From contig NZ_SHKS01000001.1 of assembly GCF_004217285.1 (NCBI RefSeq), positions 186,001 through 250,000 of the forward strand: DNA of 64,000 bases. The letters run 5' to 3'. Both the position numbers and the translations under genes were made by a program. The notes under the pieces were generated by a model, which saw only the letters and a list, made by a program, of their open reading frames with translations, had not been told where the DNA came from and searched no databases. Below, one piece after another: positions 56,615-64,000 of the stretch; the first letter of the stretch is position 1, and each line of letters starts with the position of its first letter. This stretch comes from Streptomyces sp. BK239 (GTDB lineage: Bacteria > Actinomycetota > Actinomycetes > Streptomycetales > Streptomycetaceae).

Positions 56615-57535
56615 TCAGTGGGCGGCCGCCACCCTCGGCCAGTGTTCCCGCAGGGTCCGTACCGTCTCCGCGATCGCCGGCCGGCGCGCCGCGCCCGTGC
56701 GCCACAGCGCGTACAGCCGCCGCACCGGCATCGGGTCGAGCGGCACCTCCACCACCCCCGACGGCAGCGGCCCGCGCCCCAGCCGCGGGATGAGGGCGAC
56801 ACCGAGGCCGGCGGCGACCAGGGCGACCAGGGTCGGGTTCTCCTCGGCCTGGTGGACGAGATCCGGCTCGTGCCCGGCCGCGCGCAGCGTGCGCAGCAGC
56901 CAGTCGTGGCAGACCCGGCCCGGCGGCTGGCAGATCCACCGCTCGCCGCCCAGCTCCTCCCTGCGGACGGCGCTCCGCCCGGCGAATGGATGCCCCGCGG
57001 GAACCAGCAGGTCGCACAGGTCGTCCCCGATCACCGCCTGCTCCACCCCCGCCGGGGCGGGCAGCGGCGCGATGTCCCAGTCGTGGGCGACGACGAGGTC
57101 GACGGCGCCCTTCGCGACCAGGTCCACGGACAGGTCCGGGTCGACCTCGGTGAGACGGGCGTCCAGCGCCGGATGCCGGTCCGCGAGGTCGGCCAGCACG
57201 GCGGGCATCAGACCGCGCGCCGCCGACGCGAACGCGGCCACGCTCAGCCGCCCCGCCGGAACACCCCTGCGCTCCTCGAGACCGGTCTCCGCCCGCTCGA
57301 TGATCGTCAGCAACTCCTGCGCCGTCGAGGCTAGTTGAAGCGCCTCGTCGGTCAGGCGGACGCCGCGCCCCTCCCGTTCCAGCAGAGTGGTCCGGGTCTC
57401 CCGCTCCAGCTTGGCGATCTGCTGGGACACGGCCGACGGCGTGTAGCCGAGCGCGGCGGCCGCGCCGCCGACGGTGCCGTGCACGGCGACGGCGTGCAGG
57501 GCGCGCAGGCGCTGGAGGTCGAGCACGACGGGCTC
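56615..57535 (-). CDS. LysR-family transcriptional regulator
   Basis: 306 residues from GTG 57535, preceded by GAGGAGC; longer starts at 57556 and beyond are less likely. LysR helix-turn-helix at ~1-60 (LDLQRLRALHAVAVHGTVGGAAAALGYTPSAVSQQIAKLERET). The effector-binding PBP2 domain is at ~88-295 (LSVAAFASAARGLMPAVLADLADRHPALDARLTEVD). It is divergent from the EamA transporter gene with an 79-bp gap, the classic LysR target arrangement. Confidence 0.92.
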   Translation of the reverse strand, partial: EPVVLDLQRLRALHAVAVHGTVGGAAAALGYTPSAVSQQIAKLERETRTTLLEREGRGVRLTDEALQLASTAQELLTIIERAETGLEERRGVPAGRLSVAAFASAARGLMPAVLADLADRHPALDARLTEVDPDLSVDLVAKGAVDLVVAHDWDIAPLPAPAGVEQAVIGDDLCDLLVPAGHPFAGRSAVRREELGGERWICQPPGRVCHDWLLRTLRAAGHEPDLVHQAEENPTLVALVAAGLGVALIPRLGRGPLPSGVVEVPLDPMPVRRLYALWRTGAARRPAIAETVRTLREHWPRVAAAH

Positions 57536-57614
57536 CTCACGTAAGCGTTGCTTCATCCCATCATGCAGCAGACTTCGCTGGTGCTTCACAGTCACGCGGG
57601 GAGATCCTCGACGC

Positions 57615-58928
57615 ATGCGCCTGCCTCCCGCCCATCTCGCCCTCGCCGTCCTGGTCGCAGCCGTCTGGGGCGTGAACTTCACCGTCATCGAGATCGGCCT
57701 CGACCACTTCCCACCGCTCCTCTTCTCCGCCCTGCGTTTCCTCGTGGCCGCGCTGCCCGCCGTGTTCTTCGTGGGCCGCCCCAGGACGGCGTGGAAGTGG
57801 ATCGTCGCGGTGGGCCTGGTGCTCGGGGTCGCGAAGTTCGGGCTCGTGTTCGTCGGGATGGACGCGGGAATGCCGGCTGGACTGACCTCCCTGGTCCTCC
57901 AGATACAGGCGGTATTCACGGCGGGTATCGCCGCGGTCGTCCTCGGCGAACGCCCCGCCCCACTGCGATTGTCGGGCATGGCCGTGGCCCTCGCCGGCAT
58001 CGCCGTGGCCGCCGTGGACGAGGGCTCCTCGGGCCCGCTCGGCGCCTTCGCGCTGGTCGTGGCGGCGGCGGCGTGCTGGGGCGCGTCGAACGTCCTCACC
58101 CGCAAGGCCTCGCCGCCGGACGCCCTGAACTTCATGGTGTGGGTCAGCACCGTCCCCGTCCTGCCGCTGCTGGCCCTGTCCCTGTTCACGGAAGGCCCGT
58201 CCCGGGACTGGGAGGCGCTGCGCACGCTGGATTGGCAGGGCGTGGGCACGATCGCCTTCGTCGCGTGGGTGTCGACGGTCTTCGGCTTCGGCGCGTGGGG
58301 CTGGCTCCTGCACCGCCATCCGGCATCCATGGTGGCCCCGTTCTCCCTCCTGGTCCCCGTCTTCGGCATGAGCGCGGCGGCGGTGATCCTGGGCGAACCG
58401 GTGAGCGGCCTGCGCGGCAGCGCGGCGGCGCTGCTGGTGGGCGGAGTGGCACTGACGTCACTGGCACCGGCGGGTCGGGGGAGGGCGGCGGGGATGCCGG
58501 GGACGCCGCCCGGGACGCCGCCGGGGACACCGGGGGAGTCCGGGGAGCTGAAGGAGCCGGGGACGCCGTCGGCTTCCGTCACGCCAGCTGACCGACGGTC
58601 ACCGGCTCCAGCCTCGGCCCCGACCGCGGCCCCGGCTTCGGTCCCGGCCCCGGCTTCGGTCCCGGCTTCGGCTTCCGTCCCGGCTTCGGCTCCGGCTTCG
58701 GTCCCGGCCCCGGTCCCGGTCCCGGCCCCGGTCCCGGCCCCGGCCCCGGTCCCGGCCCCGGTCCCGGTCACGGCTCCGGCCCCGGCGTCGGTCCCGGCCC
58801 CGGCTCCGGTCCCGGCCTCGGTTCCGGCGCGTTCCGGAAACCCGTTCGACGACTCCCGTCGCGTCGGCGAGACTTCCCCCGGATTCGACGACACGCTCGC
58901 ACAGCCGCGGAAGGACATCGCCGGGTGA
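57615..58928 (+). CDS. EamA/DMT-family transporter with a Pro/Ala/Val repeat tail
   Basis: 437 residues. Residues ~1-290 form ten membrane segments in two EamA repeats ([46 protein letters not shown]), a typical metabolite exporter. The remaining ~145 residues are a cytoplasmic low-complexity tail. It has Gly/Thr/Pro repeats, then ~70 residues of alternating Pro-Ala, Pro-Val and Ala-Ser dipeptides encoded by hexamer-like DNA repeats (58615-58833). Usual family members stop near 300 residues. The frame runs on to a GTGA overlap with the next gene, so the tail is probably real. Confidence 0.85.
   Translation: MRLPPAHLALAVLVAAVWGVNFTVIEIGLDHFPPLLFSALRFLVAALPAVFFVGRPRTAWKWIVAVGLVLGVAKFGLVFVGMDAGMPAGLTSLVLQIQAVFTAGIAAVVLGERPAPLRLSGMAVALAGIAVAAVDEGSSGPLGAFALVVAAAACWGASNVLTRKASPPDALNFMVWVSTVPVLPLLALSLFTEGPSRDWEALRTLDWQGVGTIAFVAWVSTVFGFGAWGWLLHRHPASMVAPFSLLVPVFGMSAAAVILGEPVSGLRGSAAALLVGGVALTSLAPAGRGRAAGMPGTPPGTPPGTPGESGELKEPGTPSASVTPADRRSPAPASAPTAAPASVPAPASVPASASVPASAPASVPAPVPVPAPVPAPAPVPAPVPVTAPAPASVPAPAPVPASVPARSGNPFDDSRRVGETSPGFDDTLAQPRKDIAG
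58615..58833 (+). repeat. Hexamer-type tandem repeats in the EamA C-terminus
   Basis: Variations of CCCGGT, CCCGGC and CTTCGG alternate for ~220 bp, each pair of codons giving PA, PV or AS. It is a potentially length-variable microsatellite inside a coding region. Confidence 0.8.
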
Positions 58929-59557
58929 GTTTCCGACTGGAGGGGCCGGTTCTCGAGGGCGCGCTCGTGCGCCTGGAGCCGCTGGAGCACAGGCACGCCG
59001 ACGACTTGGCGGTGGCGGCGGAGGAGAACCGGGGGACGTACGCGTACACGTGGGTCCCGCGGGCCGACGAGGTCGGCGACTACGTCGACGCGCAGCTGGC
59101 CCGCGCGGCGACGGGCCGGCTCGCCCCGTACGCCCAGATCTCGCTCGCCACGGGCCGGGCGCTCGGCGCAACGTCGTACTGGGAGCCGCGCTCCTGGCTG
59201 GACGAGGACCGCCTGGACGCCGTGGAGATCGGGTTCACCTGGCTGGCGGGCTCGGCACAGGGCACCGGCGTCAACGCCGAGGCCAAGTTCCTCCTCTTCC
59301 GGCACGCCTTCGAGGAGTGGGGCGTCTCACGGGTCGACCTGAAGTCGGACGCCCGCAACAGCCGTTCCCGGGCGGCCATCGAGAGCGTGGGCGCCCGCTT
59401 CGAGGGCGTCCTGCGCAACTGGTCCCGTTCCTGGGCCCCCGGCGAGGACGGCCGCCTGCGCGACACGGCGGTCTTCTCGATCACGGCGGACGAATGGCCC
59501 GAGCGGCGTGTCCGGCTGGAGGAACGGGTGGCGAGGTTCCGGTCACGGACGAGGTGA
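58925..59557 (+). CDS. GNAT acetyltransferase (RimJ/RimL type)
   Basis: 210 residues. Opening [36 protein letters not shown] and acetyl-CoA site [29 protein letters not shown], followed by [29 protein letters not shown], typical of RimJ-like N-acetyltransferases of small amines or protein N-termini. The GTG start overlaps the EamA stop (GTGA). Co-expression with the transporter suggests modification of the exported compound; that is inference. Confidence 0.88.
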   Translation: MSFRLEGPVLEGALVRLEPLEHRHADDLAVAAEENRGTYAYTWVPRADEVGDYVDAQLARAATGRLAPYAQISLATGRALGATSYWEPRSWLDEDRLDAVEIGFTWLAGSAQGTGVNAEAKFLLFRHAFEEWGVSRVDLKSDARNSRSRAAIESVGARFEGVLRNWSRSWAPGEDGRLRDTAVFSITADEWPERRVRLEERVARFRSRTR

Positions 59558-59600
59558 CACCGGCCGCCACGGGCCTACGTCGAGCCCTCCGCGGACGGGC

Positions 59601-61022
59601 TCAGGGGCCCGCCGGAGCGGCGGCCTGCGGCCCTTCGGGCTCCTGAGCGGCACCGCCGGGCGAGGCCGGCTCCGGCGGGGCCGAGGGCGGGGCGGCGAGT
59701 CGTGGCGGGTGCTCGTGCGACGGACCGGCGGCTCCGCGCGGCGGAGCCTCCTTCGGCGGCAGCCGATCCGACGCGCCCCTCCTCGACCGCACTCTCCCGG
59801 ACGCGGCCCTGCCCCGCAGTTCGGGTGTCATGGCGGCCACCGCCGTCACCGCGAGGAGGCACAGCAGGCCGCCGCCGACCAGGGCGGTCGCGCCCGAGGT
59901 CCAGCCGGCCACGACACCGCCGCGCAGACTGCCGAGGTGCGGGCCCGCCTGGCCGACGACGGTCTCGGCCGCCGTCACCCGGCCGAGCAGGGAGTCCGGA
60001 GTCCGGGTCTGCACGATCGTCGTACGGGACAGCACCGCCACCGCGTCCGCCGCGCCCGCCAGGACGAGCATCCCGAGGCAGGCCCACGCGTTCGGCATCA
60101 GCCCGAACAGGGCCAGGGCCACGCCCCAGGTGGCGGAGGCGCACAGCATCACCGGCCCCGGACGGGCGAGCCGCGTGACGGGCCCCGAGAAGGCGGTCGC
60201 AGCCACCCCGCCCACCGCGAGCGCCGACAGGAACAGGCCCAGGGTGTGCGGATCACCGCCGAAGCGTTCCGCGTTGACCAGCGGGAACAGGCTCGTGGGC
60301 ATCGCCAGCACGGTCGCGGCGAGGTCGGTCAGCAGCGCGCCGCGCACCACCCGATGCCCTGTCAGGAACCGCAGTCCGTCGAGGACGCCGTACAGGCCCG
60401 GGCGGGACCTCTCGCCCTCGGGCGGCAGCGCGGGCAGGCCGAACGCGCCGTGGAAGGCGAGGCCGAAGCTGAGGGCGTCCAGCAGGTAGCAGACGCCGAT
60501 GCCCCACCACCCGAGGACGACGCCGGCGACGGCCGGGCCGAGCAGCATCATCGCCTGGCCCGTGACCTGGTTCAGCGCCAGCCCCGCGGCCACCTGGTCC
60601 CGGGGCAGGAGCCGCGGCACGAACACGCCCGCCGCCGGCGCCCCCACCGCCCCGAACGACGCCTGCACCGCGACCAGCGCCAGCACGACGGGCACCGGCA
60701 CGTGTCCCGTGAAGCCCTGCACCGCCAACAGCACGGAACAGGCGGCCTGTCCGACCGTCGCCATCAGATACACCCGGCGCCGGTCGGCCCGGTCCACCCA
60801 CGCCCCCGCGAACAGCCCGACGCCGACCATCGGCACCGCCTGCGCCAGTCCGACCGCCCCGCTCCAGAACGCGCTGTGGGTCACGTCCCACACCTGGAAC
60901 ATCACGGTGACCATGGTCATGAAGCCGCCGAGCGTGGACACCGTGCGCCCGATCAGCAGCCGCCGGAAGACGGGGGAGGTGCGAAGGGGGCGGACGTCGA
61001 GGAGGGCACGGCCGAGACTCAT
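59601..61022 (-). CDS. MFS exporter (MFS_3/EntS-like)
   Basis: 473 residues. Twelve predicted segments, with the MFS loop motif GAWVDRADRRRVYLM between TM2 and TM3 and GLALNQVTGQAMMLLGPAVAGVVLGWWGI in the centre. The last ~60 residues are a Pro/Ala/Glu tail. It resembles the EntS/drug-exporter branch. Two membrane-segment helices contain cysteines but no substrate clue is visible. ATG 61022 begins MSLGRALLDVRPLRTSPVFRRLLIGR. It is convergent with the GNAT gene; only a weak 6-bp hairpin separates them. Confidence 0.88.
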   Translation of the reverse strand: MSLGRALLDVRPLRTSPVFRRLLIGRTVSTLGGFMTMVTVMFQVWDVTHSAFWSGAVGLAQAVPMVGVGLFAGAWVDRADRRRVYLMATVGQAACSVLLAVQGFTGHVPVPVVLALVAVQASFGAVGAPAAGVFVPRLLPRDQVAAGLALNQVTGQAMMLLGPAVAGVVLGWWGIGVCYLLDALSFGLAFHGAFGLPALPPEGERSRPGLYGVLDGLRFLTGHRVVRGALLTDLAATVLAMPTSLFPLVNAERFGGDPHTLGLFLSALAVGGVAATAFSGPVTRLARPGPVMLCASATWGVALALFGLMPNAWACLGMLVLAGAADAVAVLSRTTIVQTRTPDSLLGRVTAAETVVGQAGPHLGSLRGGVVAGWTSGATALVGGGLLCLLAVTAVAAMTPELRGRAASGRVRSRRGASDRLPPKEAPPRGAAGPSHEHPPRLAAPPSAPPEPASPGGAAQEPEGPQAAAPAGP

Positions 61023-61134
61023 GACGCCGACGGCGCGACGGGCGGCGCGGGACGCGCGGAGGGCTGAGGCACGGCGCGGACGTTAACCCGCGCCGCCACC
61101 ACCCCGCCAGCCGATTAACGGCCGACTCGCAGGT

Positions 61135-61198
61135 CCCTACGGCCGGGCTGCCCTACGGCCGGGCTGCCCCACAGCCGGGTTGCCCTACGGCCGGTCGC
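61135..61198. repeat. Four tandem copies of a 16-bp repeat
   Basis: CCCTACGGCCGGGCTG at 61135-61150 and 61151-61166, with diverged copies at 61167-61182 and 61183-61198, immediately after the stop of the isomerase gene (minus strand). Confidence 0.85.
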
Positions 61199-61999
61199 TC
61201 ACGCCGACTCGTTCAGCAGCCGCCCCAGATGCCGCCGGCCGGCCTCCAGCAGCCCTTCCAGCGGTTCGGCGGCCTCGTACCACCGCTTCTCGTACTCCCA
61301 GCACAGCCAGCCGTCCCAGCCGTGCCGGGAGAGGACCTCCACGCACTCGGCGAGCGGCAGCACGCCCGCGCCCAGCGCCAACGGGGTGGTGTCCTCGGTC
61401 GAGGCGATGTCCTTGACCTGGACGTAACCGAGATACGGCGAGAGCGCCGCGTACGTCTCCAACGGCTGCTCGCCGCCCCGCCAGGTGTGCATCACGTCCC
61501 ACACCGCTCCCACCTGCCGGTGCCCGACCAGGCCGAGGACGCGCGTCGCGTCGGCGCCGGTGGGATGCGAGTCGTGGGTCTCCAGCAGGATCCGTACGCC
61601 GAGGTCGGTGGCGAACTCGGCGGCCACCCCGAGTCGCCGGGCGGCGACGGCGTCCGCCTCGGCGGGGGACTGCCCGTCGGCGCCGCCCGGGAAGACCCGG
61701 ACGTAGGAGGCGCCCAGGTCGCGGGCCAGCTCGGCCAGGTCGCGAATCTCCTCGATGACGGCGTCGTCGTCACCCGGCGCGGCCACGCGCGCGTACCCCG
61801 CGACGGCGAGGAGCTCGACCCCGGAGGCCTTGAACGCGGCCGCGACCTCGGCCCGTTGGTCCGCCGGGAGGCCGGGGTGCACCGGCTCCTCCGGGTGGGC
61901 GCGCAACTCGACGCCGTGATAGCCGTGCGCGGACGCGAGCCGCAGCACCTCGTCGATCGACAGTCCGGGGACACCGAGGGTGGAGAAGGCGAACTTCAT
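61199..61999 (-). CDS. Sugar phosphate isomerase/epimerase (AP endonuclease 2 fold)
   Basis: 266 residues. TIM-barrel of the xylose isomerase-like superfamily: MKFAFSTLGVPGLSIDEVLRLASAHGYHGVELRAHPEEP, AGASYVRVFPGG-like LGASYVRVFPGG, metal ligands ILLETHDSH, VGAVWDVMHTW and WEYEKRWY. ATG 61999; the long frame reaching 63397 is through the opposite-strand regulator and repeats and is not real. It is divergent from the ArsR-type regulator, with two operator-like palindromes in the 60-bp gap. Substrate unknown. Confidence 0.88.
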   Translation of the reverse strand: MKFAFSTLGVPGLSIDEVLRLASAHGYHGVELRAHPEEPVHPGLPADQRAEVAAAFKASGVELLAVAGYARVAAPGDDDAVIEEIRDLAELARDLGASYVRVFPGGADGQSPAEADAVAARRLGVAAEFATDLGVRILLETHDSHPTGADATRVLGLVGHRQVGAVWDVMHTWRGGEQPLETYAALSPYLGYVQVKDIASTEDTTPLALGAGVLPLAECVEVLSRHGWDGWLCWEYEKRWYEAAEPLEGLLEAGRRHLGRLLNESA

Positions 62000-62023
62000 A
62001 CTGATCGACCCTACTCCACGGGG

Positions 62024-62043
62024 TTGCAAAGGACCCTTTGCAA
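62024..62043. promoter_or_regulatory. Operator-like palindrome 1
   Basis: TTGCAAAGG-AC-CCTTTGCAA, a perfect 9-bp inverted repeat in the divergent promoter region. Confidence 0.7.
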
Positions 62044-62057
62044 AGCTATCTTTGTAA
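62038..62057. promoter_or_regulatory. Operator-like palindrome 2
   Basis: TTGCAAAG-CTAT-CTTTGTAA, overlapping palindrome 1 by six bases and ending two bases before the regulator ATG. Arms match at 7 of 8 positions. Confidence 0.65.
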
Positions 62058-62059
62058 CT

Positions 62060-62710
62060 ATGGACGAGCCCAAGAAGCCCTCGGGTCCGCAAGGCGCCCA
62101 GGACCCGCTGATCCACAGTCTCGACGCGCGCTCGCTGCGCGGGCTCGCGCATCCGCTGCGCATGCGGCTGCTGAACGAGCTGCGGCACGAAGGGCCGGCG
62201 ACCGCATCCCAACTCGCGTCGAAACTGGGCGAGTCCAGCGGGGCCACCAGCTACCACCTGCGTCAGCTCGCCGCGCACGGCTTCGTCGAGGACGCGCCGG
62301 AGCGGGGCAAGGGGCGCGAGCGGTGGTGGAAGTCGGTCCACGGGGGCGTGAGCTTCGACGGCGGGCTGCTGGAGGACCAGGATCCCGAAGTCCGGGGCGC
62401 CGCCGACCTGTTCCTGCACGAGGTGGCCAACCACCACACCCGGGAGCTGGCGACCTGGCTCGGCACCCGGCACGAGTGGTCCGAGGAGTGGAACCGTTCC
62501 TCGGACATGAGCGACTGGACGTTGGATCTGACGCCCGGTCAAGCCCTGGAGCTCATCGGCGAGATGCACGAACTCGTGGGCCGCTACCGCGCGTCGGCCC
62601 TCGGTGACGGCGCCGCCCCGGGCGCGGAGCGGGTCCGCGTCCACACGCACGTGATCCCCACCCGCACGGACCGAACGGACCCGACCGACCCCACTAACCC
62701 CTCGGACTGA
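62060..62710 (+). CDS. ArsR-type winged-helix regulator
   Basis: 216 residues. N-terminal winged helix at ~20-95 (LDARSLRGLAHPLRMRLLNELRHEGPATASQLASKLGESSGATSYHLRQLAAHGFVEDAPERGKGRERWWKSV), followed by an acidic helical domain and a Thr/Asp/Pro tail. No cysteine metal site is evident, so it is not a classic metal sensor. The ATG at 62060 has no Shine-Dalgarno and abuts an AT-rich operator, which suggests leaderless translation. It likely autoregulates and controls the divergent isomerase gene. Confidence 0.88.
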   Translation: MDEPKKPSGPQGAQDPLIHSLDARSLRGLAHPLRMRLLNELRHEGPATASQLASKLGESSGATSYHLRQLAAHGFVEDAPERGKGRERWWKSVHGGVSFDGGLLEDQDPEVRGAADLFLHEVANHHTRELATWLGTRHEWSEEWNRSSDMSDWTLDLTPGQALELIGEMHELVGRYRASALGDGAAPGAERVRVHTHVIPTRTDRTDPTDPTNPSD

Positions 62711-62721
62711 GAGGCCGCCCG

Positions 62722-62925
62722 ATGCATCCTGAGATCCACCTCGCCCTGCACCGCGCCCACACCGCCGCACTCCGCGCCGACGCCGACGCCCACCGCCTCG
62801 CGGCGGCGGCGCGCCGGCCCCGTGCCGTACGCGCCCGCCTCGGCTGGACCCTCGTGGAACTCGGCCTCCGCCTGGCCGCCACCCCCCGACCGACGACGAT
62901 CGCACTCCCCGGGGCCCTCCGCTGA
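62722..62925 (+). CDS. Small conserved hypothetical protein
   Basis: 67 residues, Arg/Ala/Leu-rich and helical (HPEIHLALHRAHTAALRADADAHRLA ... RLGWTLVELGLRLA). GAGAGG lies before ATG 62722, 11 bases after the ArsR stop, so it is probably co-transcribed. Similar short proteins with MHPEIHL and LGWTLVE(L/V)GLRL motifs occur in Streptomyces as far as I recall. No function known. Confidence 0.65.
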   Translation: MHPEIHLALHRAHTAALRADADAHRLAAAARRPRAVRARLGWTLVELGLRLAATPRPTTIALPGALR

Positions 62926-63039
62926 CAACACCGGCGACACCGGGTGCGCCGGCCCGCCGGCGGCACCGTGGCGACCGGCGGCGCGGTTCCTCAGGCCGCG
63001 CCGCCGCCCCGACGGTCCCCAATTCCCTTCGGCCGGCCC

Positions 63040-63520
63040 CGCGGTACCCGAGGGAGCCGTCAGCCTTGCGGCCCCCCGAAGGAGCCCACCCACCAGCCGC
63101 GCGACACCTCGACGGATCCTCGGCCGGCCCTGCGGCACCCGAAGAGCCCTCCATCAGCCCTGCGACATCCCCGAGGAGCCCACCACCAGCCGCGCGACAT
63201 CCCCGAAGGGCCGACCGCCGGCCGCGGGGCACCCCGAGGGAGCCGACCGCCAGCCGCGCGGCACCCCGAGGGAGTCCACGCCAGCCGCCTGGCATCCCGG
63301 TGGTCGACCGCCAACCGCGCGGCACCCCGGTCGGGCCCTGCGTCAGCCGGGTGGCATCCCGGGCGGGCTGTCCGTCAGCCGGCACTCCGAAGGGCACTCC
63401 GTCAGCCCCGCAGCACGCTGAAGGGGCCGCCCGTCAACCGCGCGGCACCCCGGTCGGGCCCTGCGTCGGCCCCAAGCAGCACCCCGGAGCAGCCGCCCGT
63501 CAGCCCCGCGGCACCCCGGA
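63040..63520. repeat. Degenerate ~31-bp tandem repeat array
   Basis: About 16 units of 28-34 bp. Each begins G(G/A)CAYCCCG and ends near CAGCC(G/C)CGC. Unit length is not a multiple of three and varies, so the array is not coding in any one frame. The last unit runs into the 3' end of the LacI gene and supplies its final codons and stop. The preceding bases 62926-63039 show no gene. Confidence 0.8.
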
Positions 63521-64000
63521 GGACCCCCGTACCATCAGCTCCCCCCGGACCGTGGTGATCCCGCCCGGTGGGGGCTCCTCGCGGCCCATGGCGATGCGGC
63601 CCGCCCGTGCCCCCGCCTCGGTCAGGGGCAGTCGTACCGTCGTCAGGGAGGGCACCGCGTCGATGCTGAAGGGGAGGTCGTCGAAGCCGGCGACCGAGAC
63701 GTCATCGGGGATGCGGAGCCCCGAATCCCGCAGCGCGGCGCAGGCGCCCAGGGCGACGGAGTCGTTCGCGGCGACGACCGCAGTCAGGGACGGGTCGCGG
63801 CGCAGCAGTTCCAGCGTCGCCTCGTAGCCGGACTGCCGGTCGTAGCGTCCGTACACCGTCCGCCGGGGGTCGTCCTCGATCCCGGCCGCTTCGAGCGCGG
63901 CCCGGTGGCCCTCCAGCCGGTGCCGGGTCGTGGTCCGCTCCTCCGGGCCCGCGATGTAGCCGAGGTTGCGGTGGCCGAGCCCTATCAGGTGCTCGGTGAG
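63500..64000 (-). CDS. LacI-family regulator, C-terminal part (partial)
   Basis: The last 166 residues of a LacI/GalR sugar-binding domain; the DNA-binding part lies beyond the right edge. Recognisable: LIGLGHRNLGYIAGPEERTTTRHRLEGHRAAL, VVAANDSVALGACAALRDSGLRIPDDVSVAGFDDLPFS and LTTVRLPLTEAGARAGRIAM. The final residues GSSGVPRG are encoded by the first unit of the tandem repeat array, so the C-terminus may have been altered by it. Effector unknown. Confidence 0.9.
   Translation of the reverse strand, partial: LTEHLIGLGHRNLGYIAGPEERTTTRHRLEGHRAALEAAGIEDDPRRTVYGRYDRQSGYEATLELLRRDPSLTAVVAANDSVALGACAALRDSGLRIPDDVSVAGFDDLPFSIDAVPSLTTVRLPLTEAGARAGRIAMGREEPPPGGITTVRGELMVRGSSGVPRG

Noticed and set aside
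59582..59602. Terminator between the GNAT and MFS genes
   Set aside because: Only a 6-bp stem (GAGCCC/GGGCTC), overlapping the MFS stop; too weak to call.
63040..63520. CRISPR array
   Set aside because: The units are degenerate throughout and contiguous, with no constant repeat separated by unique spacers and no cas genes.
62822..63827. Open frames of 200-250 codons across the tandem array on both strands
   Set aside because: The repeat units vary in length and shift frame; no RBS or recognisable domain.

Overview
The window is chromosomal DNA from a Streptomyces or very close relative. It is about 70% GC with strong third-position GC bias. It carries an adpA gene with an in-frame TTA codon, CebR boxes, a desferrioxamine locus with iron boxes, Tat/lipoprotein leaders and several probable leaderless regulators. 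From memory, the gene order resembles the SCO2758-SCO2798 stretch of S. coelicolor in reverse orientation. I recognised no insertion sequence, prophage, CRISPR array or rRNA. One tRNA (His) is present. Most of the window is core-type sequence; the unusual material is mainly intergenic.

Layout. 1-3100: C-terminal end of a probable spermidine synthase-like protein, a secreted Ser/Pro-rich protein, and a response regulator/histidine kinase pair. 3305-6425: a CUT1 sugar importer (binding protein and two permeases, no ATPase). 6451-6867: remnant of an Rpn-like nuclease gene. 6942-13257: cellobiose/cellotriose uptake, bglC-cebG-cebF-cebE with divergent cebR and two CebR operators. 13414-15599: tRNA-His, orn, adpA. 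15986-19445: small membrane protein, universal stress protein, glmS with a small upstream gene. 19581-22067: Tat-exported metallophosphatase and a DUF4429/SHOCT protein. 22138-29452: desABCD, a siderophore-interacting reductase (desF) and a ferrisiderophore-binding lipoprotein (desE), with two DmdR-type iron boxes. 29631-38223: leucine/acyl-CoA catabolism (acyl-CoA dehydrogenase, HMG-CoA lyase, biotin carboxylase, carboxyltransferase) divergent from a TetR regulator, a second acyl-CoA dehydrogenase and TesB, with paired operators between. 38532-44056: small aromatic-rich secreted protein, phosphatase-like protein, PucR regulator divergent from a ureohydrolase/ThDP-enzyme operon. 44085-54387: secreted endonuclease I, GT39-like membrane glycosyltransferase, secreted serine hydrolase, fused ABC exporter, secreted small protein, S37-type peptidase. 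54432-62925: GH3 hexosaminidase, LysR/EamA/GNAT group, MFS exporter, sugar-phosphate isomerase divergent from an ArsR-type regulator, small conserved protein. 62926-64000: a degenerate ~31-bp tandem repeat array running into the 3' end of a LacI-family gene that leaves the window.

How the parts work together. The ceb genes import cello-oligosaccharides, BglC splits them and CebR represses both promoters until ligand is bound. The two CUT1 importers lack an ATPase and probably share a distant MsiK. The des genes make, export-recapture and unload desferrioxamine under iron control. The carboxylase/HMG-CoA lyase operon degrades branched-chain acyl-CoA. The most interesting hypothesis is that the speB-like gene and the ThDP enzyme translationally coupled to it form a 2-ketoarginine/4-guanidinobutyrate arginine-degradation module controlled by the divergent PucR protein. 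Other points for follow-up are a perfect 17-bp hairpin at the start of tesB, a repeat element read through inside the GT39 gene, paired TetR and ArsR operators, and the intergenic tandem array.
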